A DNA stretch of 64,000 nucleotides. It comes from Sedimentitalea xiamensis (GTDB lineage: Bacteria; Pseudomonadota; Alphaproteobacteria; Rhodobacterales; Rhodobacteraceae). Shown piece after piece: positions 10,162 to 19,272 of the stretch. The stretch covers positions 1 through 64,000 of the forward strand of contig NZ_JASNJE010000021.1 of the NCBI RefSeq assembly GCF_030164465.1, written 5' to 3'. The notes under the pieces are model-generated. The model was not told where the DNA came from. It saw only the letters and a list, made by a program, of their open reading frames with translations, and searched no databases. Numbering within the stretch: position 1 is the stretch's first letter; each line of letters begins with the position of its first letter. The translations under genes and the position numbers were made by a program.

Positions 10162-11022
10162 ATGCACTTTCCACGGATCTTGGTTCTGGGTGCAACAGGT
10201 CGCATCGGCGGGATCCTGCGCAAATGCTGGCCTGCCGGACCGGTCTGGCAATGCCGGGGAAAGGCGCCGGCGGGTGCGGACGACTGGCGGGTGCTCGATC
10301 CGCTGGCCGACCCGGAAGGACTGGCGCGGGCGGCGTCCGGCTGCGCGGTGGTGCTGTGCCTGGCCGGCGGCGTGCCGGGGCGTGGCGATGTGAGCGCCTC
10401 GGCGCCGCTGGCCTGCGCCGCGGTGCGCGCGGGCGCGGCGGCGGGCGCGCGGGTGCTGCTGGCCTCCTCGGCGGCGGTCTACGGTGCGCAGGGTGGCGTT
10501 CTGGAGGAGGATGCGCCCCTGCGGCCGGTGTCGGAATATGGCCGCGCCAAGCTCCGGATGGAGGAACAGGGTGCAGCGCTGGGAGAAAACCTGGGTGTGC
10601 CGGTCACATCGCTGCGCATCGGCAACGTGGCGGGATCCGATGCCGTCCTGGGGGGCTGGCGGCCGGGGTTCGCGCTCGACCGGTTCGCCGACGGGCGGAC
10701 CCCGCGGCGCAGCTATATCGGTCCGGTCACGCTGGCGCGGGTGCTGGGCGATCTGCTCGCCGCGCCGCGGCTGCCGGGGGTGCTGAATGTCGCAGCACCC
10801 GGCGTGGTGGCGATGGGCGATCTGCTGGATGCCGCCGATCTGGGCTGGACGCCGCGCCCCGCGCCGGATAGCGCGATCCCCGAGGTCCGCCTGTCCACCG
10901 CGGCGCTGGAACGGTTCACATCCTTTGCGCTGGTCGACGGCACGGCGGCGGGGATGGTGGCGGAATGGCGCGGAACAGGCTCTGATACGGGAAAAACCGG
11001 GGGGCGAACGGGGCAAGAATGA
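10162..11022 (+). CDS. NAD-dependent sugar epimerase/reductase, candidate UDP-QuiNAc-forming reductase
   Basis: This 286-residue extended SDR has the loop GATGRIGG at residues 8-15, the SSAAVYGAQGG segment near 104, and the catalytic YGRAK near 128. It overlaps the following initiating sugar transferase by four bases (ATGA), and a FlaA1-like dehydratase comes next. The same three functions occur as WreQ-WreU-WreV in rhizobial O-antigen synthesis, where the reductase makes UDP-QuiNAc. That pathway role is inferred from context; a plain epimerase is the alternative. Confidence 0.75.
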   Translation: MHFPRILVLGATGRIGGILRKCWPAGPVWQCRGKAPAGADDWRVLDPLADPEGLARAASGCAVVLCLAGGVPGRGDVSASAPLACAAVRAGAAAGARVLLASSAAVYGAQGGVLEEDAPLRPVSEYGRAKLRMEEQGAALGENLGVPVTSLRIGNVAGSDAVLGGWRPGFALDRFADGRTPRRSYIGPVTLARVLGDLLAAPRLPGVLNVAAPGVVAMGDLLDAADLGWTPRPAPDSAIPEVRLSTAALERFTSFALVDGTAAGMVAEWRGTGSDTGKTGGRTGQE

Positions 11023-11636
11023 CCTGGCGCAAGCGTGTGTTCGATCTGTTCTTCGTCAGCCTGCTGCTGGTGATCCTGGCGCCGGTGCTGGCGGGGCTTC
11101 TGCTCTGGCTGCTCTGGAAGGAAGGCCGGCCGCTGTTCTACGTGGCCGAGCGGATGAAGGGGGTGGATCAGCCGTTCCGGCTGTGGAAGCTGCGCACCAT
11201 GACGGTGGTGGACGAGGACAGCGGCGTGTCGGGCGGGGACAAGGCGGCGCGGATCACCCCCGCCGGGGCCTGGCTGCGGCGGCGGCGGCTGGACGAATTT
11301 CCGCAGCTCTGGAACATCCTGAAGGGCGATCTGAGCTTTGTCGGCCCGCGCCCGCCGCTGCGCCAGTATGTGGAAGCCTATCCGGAGATCTATGCCGAGG
11401 TGCTGAAATCGCGCCCCGGCGTGACCGGGCTGGCCAGCATCACCTACCACAAGCACGAGGATGCGCTTCTGGCCCGCTGCGCCACGTCCGAGGAGACCGA
11501 TGCCGTCTATGGCCGCATCTGCGTGCCGGCCAAGGCGCGGCTGGACCTGATCTATCAGCGCAACCAGTCGATGTGCTACGATTTCGACCTGGTGTTCCAG
11601 ACGATCGGCAACCTGTTCACGAGGCGCGCGCCTTAG
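11019..11636 (+). CDS. Initiating sugar-phosphate transferase (monotopic PGT, PglC/WcaJ core type)
   Basis: At 205 residues this is the minimal catalytic form of the polyprenyl-phosphate phosphosugar transferases. It has an N-terminal re-entrant membrane helix (residues 8-32), then LWKLRTM, the LDEFPQLWN motif with the Asp-Glu pair near 90, and GPRPPL near 109. It loads the first sugar phosphate onto undecaprenyl phosphate at the inner membrane. Coupling to the preceding reductase by a four-base overlap suggests the first sugar may be the product of that enzyme. Confidence 0.9.
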   Translation: MTWRKRVFDLFFVSLLLVILAPVLAGLLLWLLWKEGRPLFYVAERMKGVDQPFRLWKLRTMTVVDEDSGVSGGDKAARITPAGAWLRRRRLDEFPQLWNILKGDLSFVGPRPPLRQYVEAYPEIYAEVLKSRPGVTGLASITYHKHEDALLARCATSEETDAVYGRICVPAKARLDLIYQRNQSMCYDFDLVFQTIGNLFTRRAP

Positions 11637-11647
11637 CCGGCCGGTTC

Positions 11648-11772
11648 CGGGGGCTCTGCCCCCGCCGCCCTCCGGGCGACTCCCCCGGAGTATTTGGTAA
11701 AGGTGAAATACGTTGGCTCCGCAAGATATCTTCATCTTTGTAAAAATACTCCGGGGTTTGGGGCGGAGCCCC
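11648..11772. repeat. Dispersed GC-rich repeats, two opposed copies
   Basis: Two half-elements face each other: GGGGGCTCTGCCCCC through CTCCCCCGGAGTATTTGG on the left, and ATCTTTGTAAAAATACTCC through GGGGCGGAGCCCC on the right. Between them lies a short AT-richer core. This fills most of the roughly 350-base gap after the sugar transferase; the rest, up to the next start, shows nothing recognisable. The left hairpin could also end transcription. Confidence 0.7.
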
Positions 11773-11985
11773 AAGACGTGCGCAGCGGGCGCTCCAAGGC
11801 GCGGCGGTTGACGGGCTTTCGCCAAAGTCGTTTTGCATTGCAGCATAAGTGTCGTAATATGCCGGAGTCCGTTTTTGGGCGGCAGGGTAAACCGCATTTC
11901 CCGGATCGGCCGCGGAATCCGGGATGGCGGCAGGCGCAGGTCATGCGCTGCGAGAGATAACGAACGTCGTGGGGACAGCGACACC

Positions 11986-13860
11986 ATGTTGAATTTCATC
12001 AGTGCCCTGACGCGCAAACAGAAGGCCTATGTCTTCCTTGCGATCGACCTCGCGCTGATTCCGCTGGCCCTGCTGTTCACCTACACGGTGCAGGCGCTGC
12101 CGACCGCGGCGGTCGAAACCCTGCTGCAGACGCTGCCGATCCTGCCCTATCTGCTGGCGGCCGCGGCGGCGCTGTCGCTCTGGCTGGGCCTGCCCTATAT
12201 CCAGCTCAAGGCCTATGAAGGCCATGCGGTGCGGTTGACGGCCATTCTGGCGGTCGGGCTGGCGGGCGCCGCGGCGCTGCTGTCGGTCCTTGCCGGCCTG
12301 TCTCAGCCGCCGGGCACGCATGTGATCTTCGGAATCAGCTATTTCATGGCGGTGGTGATCACCCGCGTGCTGCTCTACCAGGTGGTGAACGCGATCTACC
12401 GGCGGGCGCAGCCGCGCTGCCGGGTGCTGATCTATGGCGCGGGCACCACCGGCACGCAGTTGGCGTCGGCCCTGCGCGCGCATGAAGGTATCGATCCGGT
12501 GGCCTTTGTCGATGACAACACATCCCTGCAGGGCATGACGCTGGTCGGTCTGCCGGTGTTTCCCCCGGCGCGTATCCGCGAACTGGTGACGCAGCGCCAG
12601 ATCAACCGGGTGCTGCTGGCGATGCCGTCGCTGTCCCAGCCGAAACAGGCGCAGATCGCGCGGCGGCTGCAGAAGATGGGGCTGGAGGTGCAGGCGCTGC
12701 CGTCTTTCGCGCAGCTGATCGGCGAAGAGGCGCTGATCGACAAGCTGACCCCGGTGGCGCCGCAGAATTTCCTGGGGCGCAAGTCTCGCGCCGAGGGGCT
12801 GGGCGGGGCCTGCGACAGCTATGCGGGGCGCTGTGTGCTGGTGTCGGGCGCGGGCGGCTCGATCGGCTCGGAACTCTGCCGCCAGGTGCTGGCCTGCCAG
12901 CCGTCCCGCGTGGTGCTCTATGAGCTGAGCGAACTGGCGCTGTACACGGTGCACCAGGAACTGCTGCAACTGACCGAGGGCACCGGCATCGACCTGGTGC
13001 CGGTGCTGGGGTCCGTCACCGACGCGCGCCAGGTCCGCAAGGTGCTCGCCGCGCAGGGGGTGCAGGTGGTGCTGCATGCCGCCGCCTACAAGCATGTTCC
13101 GCTGGTCGAGGCGAACCCGCTGGCGGGGCTGGCCAACAACGTCTTCGGCACCCAGACCCTGGCGCGGGAGGCCGCCGAGACCGGGGTGGAGCGGTTCATC
13201 CTGATCTCGTCGGACAAGGCGGTGCGCCCGACCAACGTGATGGGCGCCTCCAAGCGGCTGGCCGAACTGGTGGTGCAGGACCTGGCGACGCGCCATGCGG
13301 GCACGGTGTTCACCATGGTGCGTTTTGGCAACGTGCTGGGGTCTTCCGGGTCGGTGGTGCCGCTGTTCCAGGAGCAGATCAGCCGCGGAGGGCCGGTGAC
13401 GGTGACGGATGCGCGGGTGAAGCGGTTCTTCATGACCATCCGCGAGGCGGTGCAGCTGGTTCTGAAGGCCGGGTCCGAGGCGAAAGGCGGCGAGGTCTTC
13501 GTCCTCGACATGGGCGCGCCGGTGGAGATCATGAAGCTGGCGCGCCAGGTGATCGAAAGCGCGGGTTACACGGTGCGCGACGCCGACACCCCCGACGGCG
13601 ACATCGAGATCGAGATCATCGGGCTGCGGCCCGGCGAGAAGATCGAAGAGGAGCTGACCCTGAATTCCGAACTGATCGGCACGCGCTATCCCAAGATCTT
13701 CTGCGCGCGGGAAGGCGCGCTGAGCGAGATCGAGGTTGCCGCCGTGATCCGGGGGCTGCGGCAGGCGCTGGTCGATGGCGACGACGATGCCGCGCGCGCC
13801 GTCATCACCCGCTGGGTCGAAGGCTATCATGCCGGCGAGGCGGGGCGGAAAAGCTCCTGA
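11986..13860 (+). CDS. FlaA1/CapD/WbpM-like nucleotide-sugar 4,6-dehydratase
   Basis: The 624-residue membrane protein carries four or five N-terminal transmembrane segments (about residues 12-135), a first Rossmann domain (LIYGAGTTG near 147) and a catalytic SDR domain (LVSGAGGSIGSE near 285). The active site has the WbpM-type pattern: SSDKA near 407 followed by MGASK, where methionine replaces the usual tyrosine. Members dehydrate UDP-GlcNAc to the 4-keto-6-deoxy sugar. With the reductase and sugar transferase upstream this could complete a UDP-QuiNAc route (inference). Confidence 0.9.
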   Translation: MLNFISALTRKQKAYVFLAIDLALIPLALLFTYTVQALPTAAVETLLQTLPILPYLLAAAAALSLWLGLPYIQLKAYEGHAVRLTAILAVGLAGAAALLSVLAGLSQPPGTHVIFGISYFMAVVITRVLLYQVVNAIYRRAQPRCRVLIYGAGTTGTQLASALRAHEGIDPVAFVDDNTSLQGMTLVGLPVFPPARIRELVTQRQINRVLLAMPSLSQPKQAQIARRLQKMGLEVQALPSFAQLIGEEALIDKLTPVAPQNFLGRKSRAEGLGGACDSYAGRCVLVSGAGGSIGSELCRQVLACQPSRVVLYELSELALYTVHQELLQLTEGTGIDLVPVLGSVTDARQVRKVLAAQGVQVVLHAAAYKHVPLVEANPLAGLANNVFGTQTLAREAAETGVERFILISSDKAVRPTNVMGASKRLAELVVQDLATRHAGTVFTMVRFGNVLGSSGSVVPLFQEQISRGGPVTVTDARVKRFFMTIREAVQLVLKAGSEAKGGEVFVLDMGAPVEIMKLARQVIESAGYTVRDADTPDGDIEIEIIGLRPGEKIEEELTLNSELIGTRYPKIFCAREGALSEIEVAAVIRGLRQALVDGDDDAARAVITRWVEGYHAGEAGRKSS

Positions 13861-14007
13861 CACGGGCTTGGCGGAGATCCGGCGGGGCATTGTCACCGCA
13901 AAGCCGCGTTTCCGCCCAAACCACGGGGGCGTGATTGCGGCCCGGCGGAGCTTCGTGGTCTAAGAGGGCGCAGAGTCGTCCGGCAGAGCAGGCAAAGGCA
14001 ATCCATC

Positions 14008-16242
14008 TTGCACCCCCGCGTGTTTCTTCAGATTCGGAAGCAGTCCGTCCGGTTCGGCGCGCTCCGCGCCGGGTTGGCCGGGGCGATTCTGGGCGGCGGG
14101 CTGCTGGTGGGCGCGGGCCTGGCGCAGACCGGCGGAGAAACCGCGCCGGCGGTGCCGGTCGAACCGACCCTGACGCCGCTGCCCCCGCCCAGCCTGAACT
14201 TCTATGGCAACGCCGGTCTCATGGACATGCCCTCGGCCGAGATGCTGCCGGACGGGCAGTTCAGCACCGGGATAGCCTATTTCGGCGGCCAGACCCGCTA
14301 TAACCTGACGTTCCAGGCGGTGCCGTGGATGTCGGCGACCTTTCGCTACAACGCGATCCAGGATTGGAACCTGGGGGGGTTCTCGACCTATTACGACCGC
14401 AGCTTCGACGTGCGTTTCCGGCTCTTTCGGGAACGGCGCTATTTTCCCGAGGTGACGCTGGGCCTGCAGGATTTCGTCGGCACCGGGGTCTATGCCGGGG
14501 AATATATCGTCGCCACCAAGACCTTCGCCACGCCCGGATGGGGCGCGCGGGCCGGGCAGGGCGGCACGCTGAAGCTGACCGGCGGGCTTGGCTGGGGGCG
14601 GCTGGGGTCCCATGGCGGCAGCGGCGGGGGCGGTGACCGCCCGTCGTTCAATCCCGGCGATACCGGCGGCGAGGTCTCTTATGACCAATGGTTCCGGGGA
14701 CCTTTCGCGCCCTTTGCCGGGATCGAATGGCGGCCCAACGACAGGCTGGGGCTGAAACTGGAATATTCCTCGGACGACTATGTCACCGAGACGCAGATCA
14801 CATCGGTCTTCGAGAAGAGATCGCCGTTCAACTTCGGGGTCGAATACCAGGCGAGCGAACGCACCCGGATCGGCGCCTACTACATGTATGGCAGCGAACT
14901 GGGGGTGAACCTTCAGGTCCAGCTGAACCCGAAACAGCCGCCGACGCTGATGCGGGTGCCCGCGCCCGCGCCGGTGGCAAAGCGCCCGTCCCGCAGCGCC
15001 AACCCCGAAGCCTGGAGCACCGCCTGGACCCAGGGCCGGAGCGCGCCGCTGCAACTGCGTGACGTGCTCGACCCGATCCTGCGCGCCGACGGCCTGGTGC
15101 TGGAAAGCCTGACGGTCGGCGCGGACGCGGCCGAACTGCGCTTCCGCAACCTGCAATACATGTCCTACGCCAATGCGGTGGGCCGGGCGGCGCGGGCGAT
15201 GGCGCGGGCGATGCCGGCCTCGGTCGAAACCTTCCGGCTGGTGCCGCTGTCGGGCGGCATGGCGCTGTCCGCGACCACGATCCGCCGGTCCGATCTGGAA
15301 GCGCTGGAATTCGACGGCGACGCAACGGATGCGCTGCTGGCGGTGACGGCGTTTTCGGATGCGCCGCCGCAGGCCGCCGCGGCGGTGCCCGCGGGCGATC
15401 TCTATCCGAATTTCAGCTGGGCGCTGACGCCCTATTTCAGCCCGTCCTATTTCGACCCGGACCGGCCGTTCCGGATCGATGTCGGGGCGGCGCTGCGCGG
15501 CACCTGGCAGCCGGCGCCGGGCTGGACCATTTCGGGCAATATCCGCCAGCGCATCGCCGGCAACGTCAAGGACGGGCGCGAATCGAATTCGGTGTTGCCG
15601 CATGTGCGCACCGACCAAGTGGAATACGCGCAATATGACACCACGCTGAACAACCTGTTCGTCGCGAAACAGTGGCGGCCGGGCCGGGATCTTTATGCCC
15701 GCGCCACCGCCGGCTATCTGGAAACCATGTATGGCGGGCTGTCGGGCGAGCTGTTGTGGAAACCGGTTTCCAGCCCGCTGGCGCTGGGGGTCGAGGCGAA
15801 TTACGTGAAAAAGCGCGATTTCGACCAGCTGTTCGGGTTTCAGGATTACGACGTCTTCACCGGCCACGCCACGGCCTATTACGAATTCGGCGGCGGCTTT
15901 CTCGGACAGCTGGCCGTCGGGCGATACCTGGCCGGCGATGTCGGGGCCACGATCAGCCTTGACCGGTTCTTCGAGAACGGCTGGTCGGTCGGGGCCTTCG
16001 CGACCAAGACCGACGTGTCGTCAGAGGATTTCGGCGAAGGGTCGTTCGACAAGGGTATCCGGTTCCGGATCCCGGTCGGCTGGTTCCTCGGCAAGCCGAG
16101 CCGCCAGGCCTTCGGCACCACGATCCGTCCGATCCAGCGTGACGGCGGCCAGATGGTCCATGTGCCGGGCCGGCTGTACGGCCAGGTGCGCGAGGCGCAT
16201 CGCAATGCGCTGACCGATCAATGGGCGAGGGTCTGGGAATGA
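14008..16242 (+). CDS. yjbH: YjbH-family outer-membrane exopolysaccharide protein
   Basis: This 744-residue protein starts at a TTG and has a signal peptide ending around residue 33 (VGAGLAQ). The mature part begins with a proline-rich segment and then the family hallmark NFYGNAGLMDMPSAEMLPDGQ near residue 70. The rest is rich in alternating aromatic strands, fitting a large beta-barrel. YjbH acts in the yjbEFGH exopolysaccharide operon of enterics; the E. coli protein has about 700 residues. The ATG of the next gene overlaps its stop, so the two are co-translated. Confidence 0.88.
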   Translation: MHPRVFLQIRKQSVRFGALRAGLAGAILGGGLLVGAGLAQTGGETAPAVPVEPTLTPLPPPSLNFYGNAGLMDMPSAEMLPDGQFSTGIAYFGGQTRYNLTFQAVPWMSATFRYNAIQDWNLGGFSTYYDRSFDVRFRLFRERRYFPEVTLGLQDFVGTGVYAGEYIVATKTFATPGWGARAGQGGTLKLTGGLGWGRLGSHGGSGGGGDRPSFNPGDTGGEVSYDQWFRGPFAPFAGIEWRPNDRLGLKLEYSSDDYVTETQITSVFEKRSPFNFGVEYQASERTRIGAYYMYGSELGVNLQVQLNPKQPPTLMRVPAPAPVAKRPSRSANPEAWSTAWTQGRSAPLQLRDVLDPILRADGLVLESLTVGADAAELRFRNLQYMSYANAVGRAARAMARAMPASVETFRLVPLSGGMALSATTIRRSDLEALEFDGDATDALLAVTAFSDAPPQAAAAVPAGDLYPNFSWALTPYFSPSYFDPDRPFRIDVGAALRGTWQPAPGWTISGNIRQRIAGNVKDGRESNSVLPHVRTDQVEYAQYDTTLNNLFVAKQWRPGRDLYARATAGYLETMYGGLSGELLWKPVSSPLALGVEANYVKKRDFDQLFGFQDYDVFTGHATAYYEFGGGFLGQLAVGRYLAGDVGATISLDRFFENGWSVGAFATKTDVSSEDFGEGSFDKGIRFRIPVGWFLGKPSRQAFGTTIRPIQRDGGQMVHVPGRLYGQVREAHRNALTDQWARVWE

Positions 16243-16919
16243 TCGGCAAATCGCGCCTGGCTTCCGGGATCGCGCTGCTGGCGCTGCTGACCGCCTGCAG
16301 CGGTGGCGTCGATGCCCCGGCCCTGCAATTGCAGGTGATCGACGCGGCGCGGGAAGCGATCAGCGCGCGCACCGCGCCCAAACCCGAACGCCCGCCGCTG
16401 ACCCGCGCCGTGCTGGACACGCTGGAGGGCGCGTTTCTCGAAGTCACGCGGGAGCGCGAGGACCTGAGCGCGTTTCTGTATGTCAGCGGGCAGACCCGCG
16501 ACGCCGCGCCCGGCGCGATCACGATCTGGCGCACCGAGACCAACGAAACCCTGGCCCTGCGCGGCGGGGTGCTGATCGCCACCCGCGCGCTGGGGGGCGA
16601 CCTGCTGTCCACCGAGCTTCGGCTCGCCCCCGGCGGGCTGGGCCCGGCCTCCGGCGCGCGGGTGCTGCATGTGCGGAACGCCGACAACCGGCAGGCGGTG
16701 CTGCCGCTGGCCTGCGAGGTCAGCGACCTGGGTTCCGAAACCATCGAGATCATCGGCGCCCGCCATGCCACCCGGCATCTGCGTGAGACCTGCGAAGGGG
16801 CGGGCGGCACGGTGGTGAACGACTACTGGGTCGATGCGGGTCAGGGTCTGATCTGGCAGTCGCGGCAGTGGGCCGGGCCGCATATCGGGTATTTGCGCCT
16901 GCGCCAGATCACGAATTAG
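16239..16919 (+). CDS. yjbF: YjbF/GfcB-family lipoprotein
   Basis: The 226-residue product starts with a lipoprotein signal whose lipobox LLTAC puts the acylated cysteine near residue 18. The remaining sequence fits the YjbF family of small outer-membrane lipoproteins paired with YjbH, including the central ITIWRTETNETLALRGGVL region. The ATGA overlap with yjbH fixes the start. YjbG was not found; the order here is yjbH-yjbF followed by a small YjbE-like gene. Confidence 0.82.
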   Translation: MIGKSRLASGIALLALLTACSGGVDAPALQLQVIDAAREAISARTAPKPERPPLTRAVLDTLEGAFLEVTREREDLSAFLYVSGQTRDAAPGAITIWRTETNETLALRGGVLIATRALGGDLLSTELRLAPGGLGPASGARVLHVRNADNRQAVLPLACEVSDLGSETIEIIGARHATRHLRETCEGAGGTVVNDYWVDAGQGLIWQSRQWAGPHIGYLRLRQITN

Positions 16920-17068
16920 GCGGTTTGCGCCGGATTTCCCGGATCCGGCCGAAAAAACAGCTACAATCCGCCCGAGCCCCGCCGCCGTCATTGAAAAGCC
17001 GTTCGGAATGCGATATTTACCGGATCGAGGTTTCCTGTGAACATCATAGCCAACAGAGGTTCGATACC

Positions 17069-17278
17069 ATGAAAAAGACACTCGCAGCGCTGGCGCTCGG
17101 CACGATGGCCCTGTCCGCCCCGATCCTTGCCCAGGCTCAGGATCTGCCTCCGACCCTTGAGGGCACCGGCCTGACACCGGAAGTCGCGGGCGGCCTTGTC
17201 GCCGCAACGATCTTCCTCGGCGTGATCATCTCCGACGACGACGACGATACCACGGCAACCACGACCACGACCAACTAG
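17069..17278 (+). CDS. Small secreted YjbE/GfcA-like protein with Asp and Thr tail
   Basis: This 69-residue protein has a signal peptide (residues 1-24, cleavage after AQA), a short hydrophobic segment (GGLVAATIFLGVII) and a low-complexity tail of five aspartates followed by TTATTTTTN. E. coli YjbE and GfcA are likewise tiny, exported and end in threonine runs, and both belong to operons with YjbF/YjbH homologues. The match is by architecture and context rather than alignable sequence. A terminator follows 26 bases after the stop, so the unit ends here. Confidence 0.7.
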   Translation: MKKTLAALALGTMALSAPILAQAQDLPPTLEGTGLTPEVAGGLVAATIFLGVIISDDDDDTTATTTTTN

Positions 17279-17304
17279 ACGGCCGTCGGGTTCCGAACGC
17301 AGAG

Positions 17305-17329
17305 CAGGCCTTTCGGGGCCTGTTTTTTT
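17305..17329 (+). terminator. Rho-independent terminator
   Basis: CAGGCC pairs with GGCCTG around a six-base loop and is followed by seven T residues. It closes the yjbH-yjbF-yjbE-like unit and separates it from the sulfotransferase cluster. Confidence 0.85.
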
Positions 17330-17487
17330 GTGCGGGGCGGCCTTTTCCATCCTTCCCCTGTCCCTGAATCGTCCTGCCCGCGCGACCAGCGGCGGTTTCG
17401 ATTTGAACAAACCGGACTCAGCGGATATGCCCGATTTCCAGAGGCGCAGCCGAAAGGCCCCCCCGGAGACCGAAAGGAGACCGATCC

Positions 17488-18357
17488 ATGACCGAGTCGC
17501 CCATGTGCGTCATCGGAATCGGCGCCCAGAAGGCGGGCACGACCACGGTGGCGCGGGAACTGAAGCGGCATCCCGATTTCGCTTTTTCGGCCATCAAGGA
17601 ACTGCATTACTTCGACGGGAAATATTTTCCCAAGCATGACTTCTATCTGAGCAAACGCTTTGCGCGGCGGCTGAAGGAGATCTCTGCCCGTCCCCGCCCC
17701 GATGAGGCCGGAAATCCGCAGGCCTACCGGAACCTGATGCACCGTCTTGAAACGCTCAGGCTCCGGGTGGATCTGGGAGAGGGAAAACTGTCCTATACGG
17801 AACGGTTTGCAAGGGAATTCGACCTGTCGGGGGTCCGGTGCTTCGGAGAGATCACGCCCGCCTATGCCTTGGTCCCCAAAATCGGGTTCGAAGAGATGCG
17901 GGACATGTATCCAAACACGAAACTGCTGTTCATCATGCGCGACCCCTTCGGGCGGGCGCTGTCTCACGCAAGGCACGAAGTGACGCGGGGGCGGTTCAGC
18001 AAGGAAGAGATCACTCCGGACTTCTTTCTGCGCGACGCGGTCATCAACAGGTCGCAATACGCGGAGACGATCGAAAGACTGTCCGGTGTATTCGATCCGA
18101 AAGACGTGTTCTACGGGTTCTTCGAGGATCTCATCGGCGACATGCCGGGGTTCTTCCGCGGGCTCTATGGCTTTCTGGGGCTCGAATACCGGGCGCCCGA
18201 CTTCTCGCGTCACGAGAATGCCAGCGAGAAGATCGACTTCGACGTGCCGGAGCGGGAATTGTTCGACAGGCTGCGCCCGACATATGATTTCGTCTCGCGC
18301 AACTGGCCCGACACGATGCCGGATCGTTGGCGCGGGACGATGGAGAAATTTGCCTGA
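17488..18357 (+). CDS. Sulfotransferase (PAPS-dependent), cluster member 1
   Basis: The 289-residue protein shows the 5'-phosphosulfate-binding loop GAQKAGTTT at residues 12-20 and the 3'-phosphate motif LLFIMRDPFGRALSHARHE near 149, the two hallmarks of cytosolic PAPS sulfotransferases. A GAAAGGAG site precedes the ATG. Such enzymes place sulfate on sugars or on polysaccharide ends. It is first of seven sulfotransferase-like genes here and is followed after 29 bases by a second one in the same direction. The acceptor is unknown. Confidence 0.9.
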   Translation: MTESPMCVIGIGAQKAGTTTVARELKRHPDFAFSAIKELHYFDGKYFPKHDFYLSKRFARRLKEISARPRPDEAGNPQAYRNLMHRLETLRLRVDLGEGKLSYTERFAREFDLSGVRCFGEITPAYALVPKIGFEEMRDMYPNTKLLFIMRDPFGRALSHARHEVTRGRFSKEEITPDFFLRDAVINRSQYAETIERLSGVFDPKDVFYGFFEDLIGDMPGFFRGLYGFLGLEYRAPDFSRHENASEKIDFDVPERELFDRLRPTYDFVSRNWPDTMPDRWRGTMEKFA

Positions 18358-18386
18358 CGGCCTCTGCCGCGGCTGCTCTTTGAGAA

Positions 18387-19214
18387 ATGGACATGCAAGG
18401 ACCAAGCTTCATCTGTCCCGGCGCCCAGAAATCCGGAACCACCTGGCTGCAGGCACAGTTGCGGCGGCATCCGCAATTCTGGATGCCGCCGCAGAAGGAG
18501 GTCGATTATCTTGCGGAATACCCGACAAGCCGCGAGAAATACGCGGCCCGTCTGCCCAACGTGCTCAAGCGGTTTCCCGACAACAAGAACGGCGCGGCCC
18601 GCGCGGACTGGTGGCGCCTGTTCACCTCGGACTGGTCGCTGGACAAGTACACGCGCCTGTTCGAGCCCGCGGGTGACAGGCTCAGCGGTGACGTCTCGCC
18701 GAACTATAGCCGGCTCACCACGGAGGAGGTGGCCCGCGCGGCGCGGCTGGTGCCGGACGCCCGCGTGGTCATCCTGCTGCGCGATCCGGTCAGCCGGTCA
18801 TGGTCATATGCCCGCCATATGGTGACGCGCGGCCCCAAGAAGGACCTGCCCCCGCAGCGACGCGCCGCCGCGATGGAAAAATTCGCCCTGTCCGAACGCT
18901 GCTACGAGCACAGCAACTATGTCCGGATCCTGTCGGACTGGCAGGCCGCCTTTGGCAGGGACCGCGTGCATGTCGCCTATTATGACGACCTCCAGGCCCG
19001 GCCGGTCGCCATGCTGAACGGCATCCTGGCCTTCCTGGGCGCCGACCCGGTGCCGCAAGAACAGCAGGAGATGCTGAACAAGGCCGTCAACGTGGGCGAA
19101 CATGTCGATTGCCCCGAAGATCTCCTGCGCCGCCTGACCGAGGTCTTCGCGCCGATGCTGGCCAATCTGGATGCCTTGCTGCCGGCCGGGGAACGGCCCG
19201 GTTGGGCCGCATGA
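18387..19214 (+). CDS. Sulfotransferase, cluster member 2
   Basis: At 275 residues it carries GAQKSGTTWLQ at 12-22, the classic PAPS loop, and VVILLRDPVSRSWSYARH near 130 for the 3'-phosphate. It aligns in layout with the preceding gene (both have QK[AS]GTT and RDP..R..S.ARH) but the proteins are otherwise quite different, so any duplication is old. A possible alternative start two codons later does not change the domain. It is probably co-transcribed with member 1. Confidence 0.9.
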   Translation: MDMQGPSFICPGAQKSGTTWLQAQLRRHPQFWMPPQKEVDYLAEYPTSREKYAARLPNVLKRFPDNKNGAARADWWRLFTSDWSLDKYTRLFEPAGDRLSGDVSPNYSRLTTEEVARAARLVPDARVVILLRDPVSRSWSYARHMVTRGPKKDLPPQRRAAAMEKFALSERCYEHSNYVRILSDWQAAFGRDRVHVAYYDDLQARPVAMLNGILAFLGADPVPQEQQEMLNKAVNVGEHVDCPEDLLRRLTEVFAPMLANLDALLPAGERPGWAA

Positions 19215-19272
19215 TCCTGGCCGGGGCGCGCGGCCCCCTGTGCCGGTCCCGGACGGCGGGCTGCGGGCCGGC

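Noticed and set aside
11941-13896. Minus-strand frame of 651 codons
   Set aside because: It is fully antisense to the FlaA1-like dehydratase and consists of His/Gln/Arg-rich filler typical for shadows.
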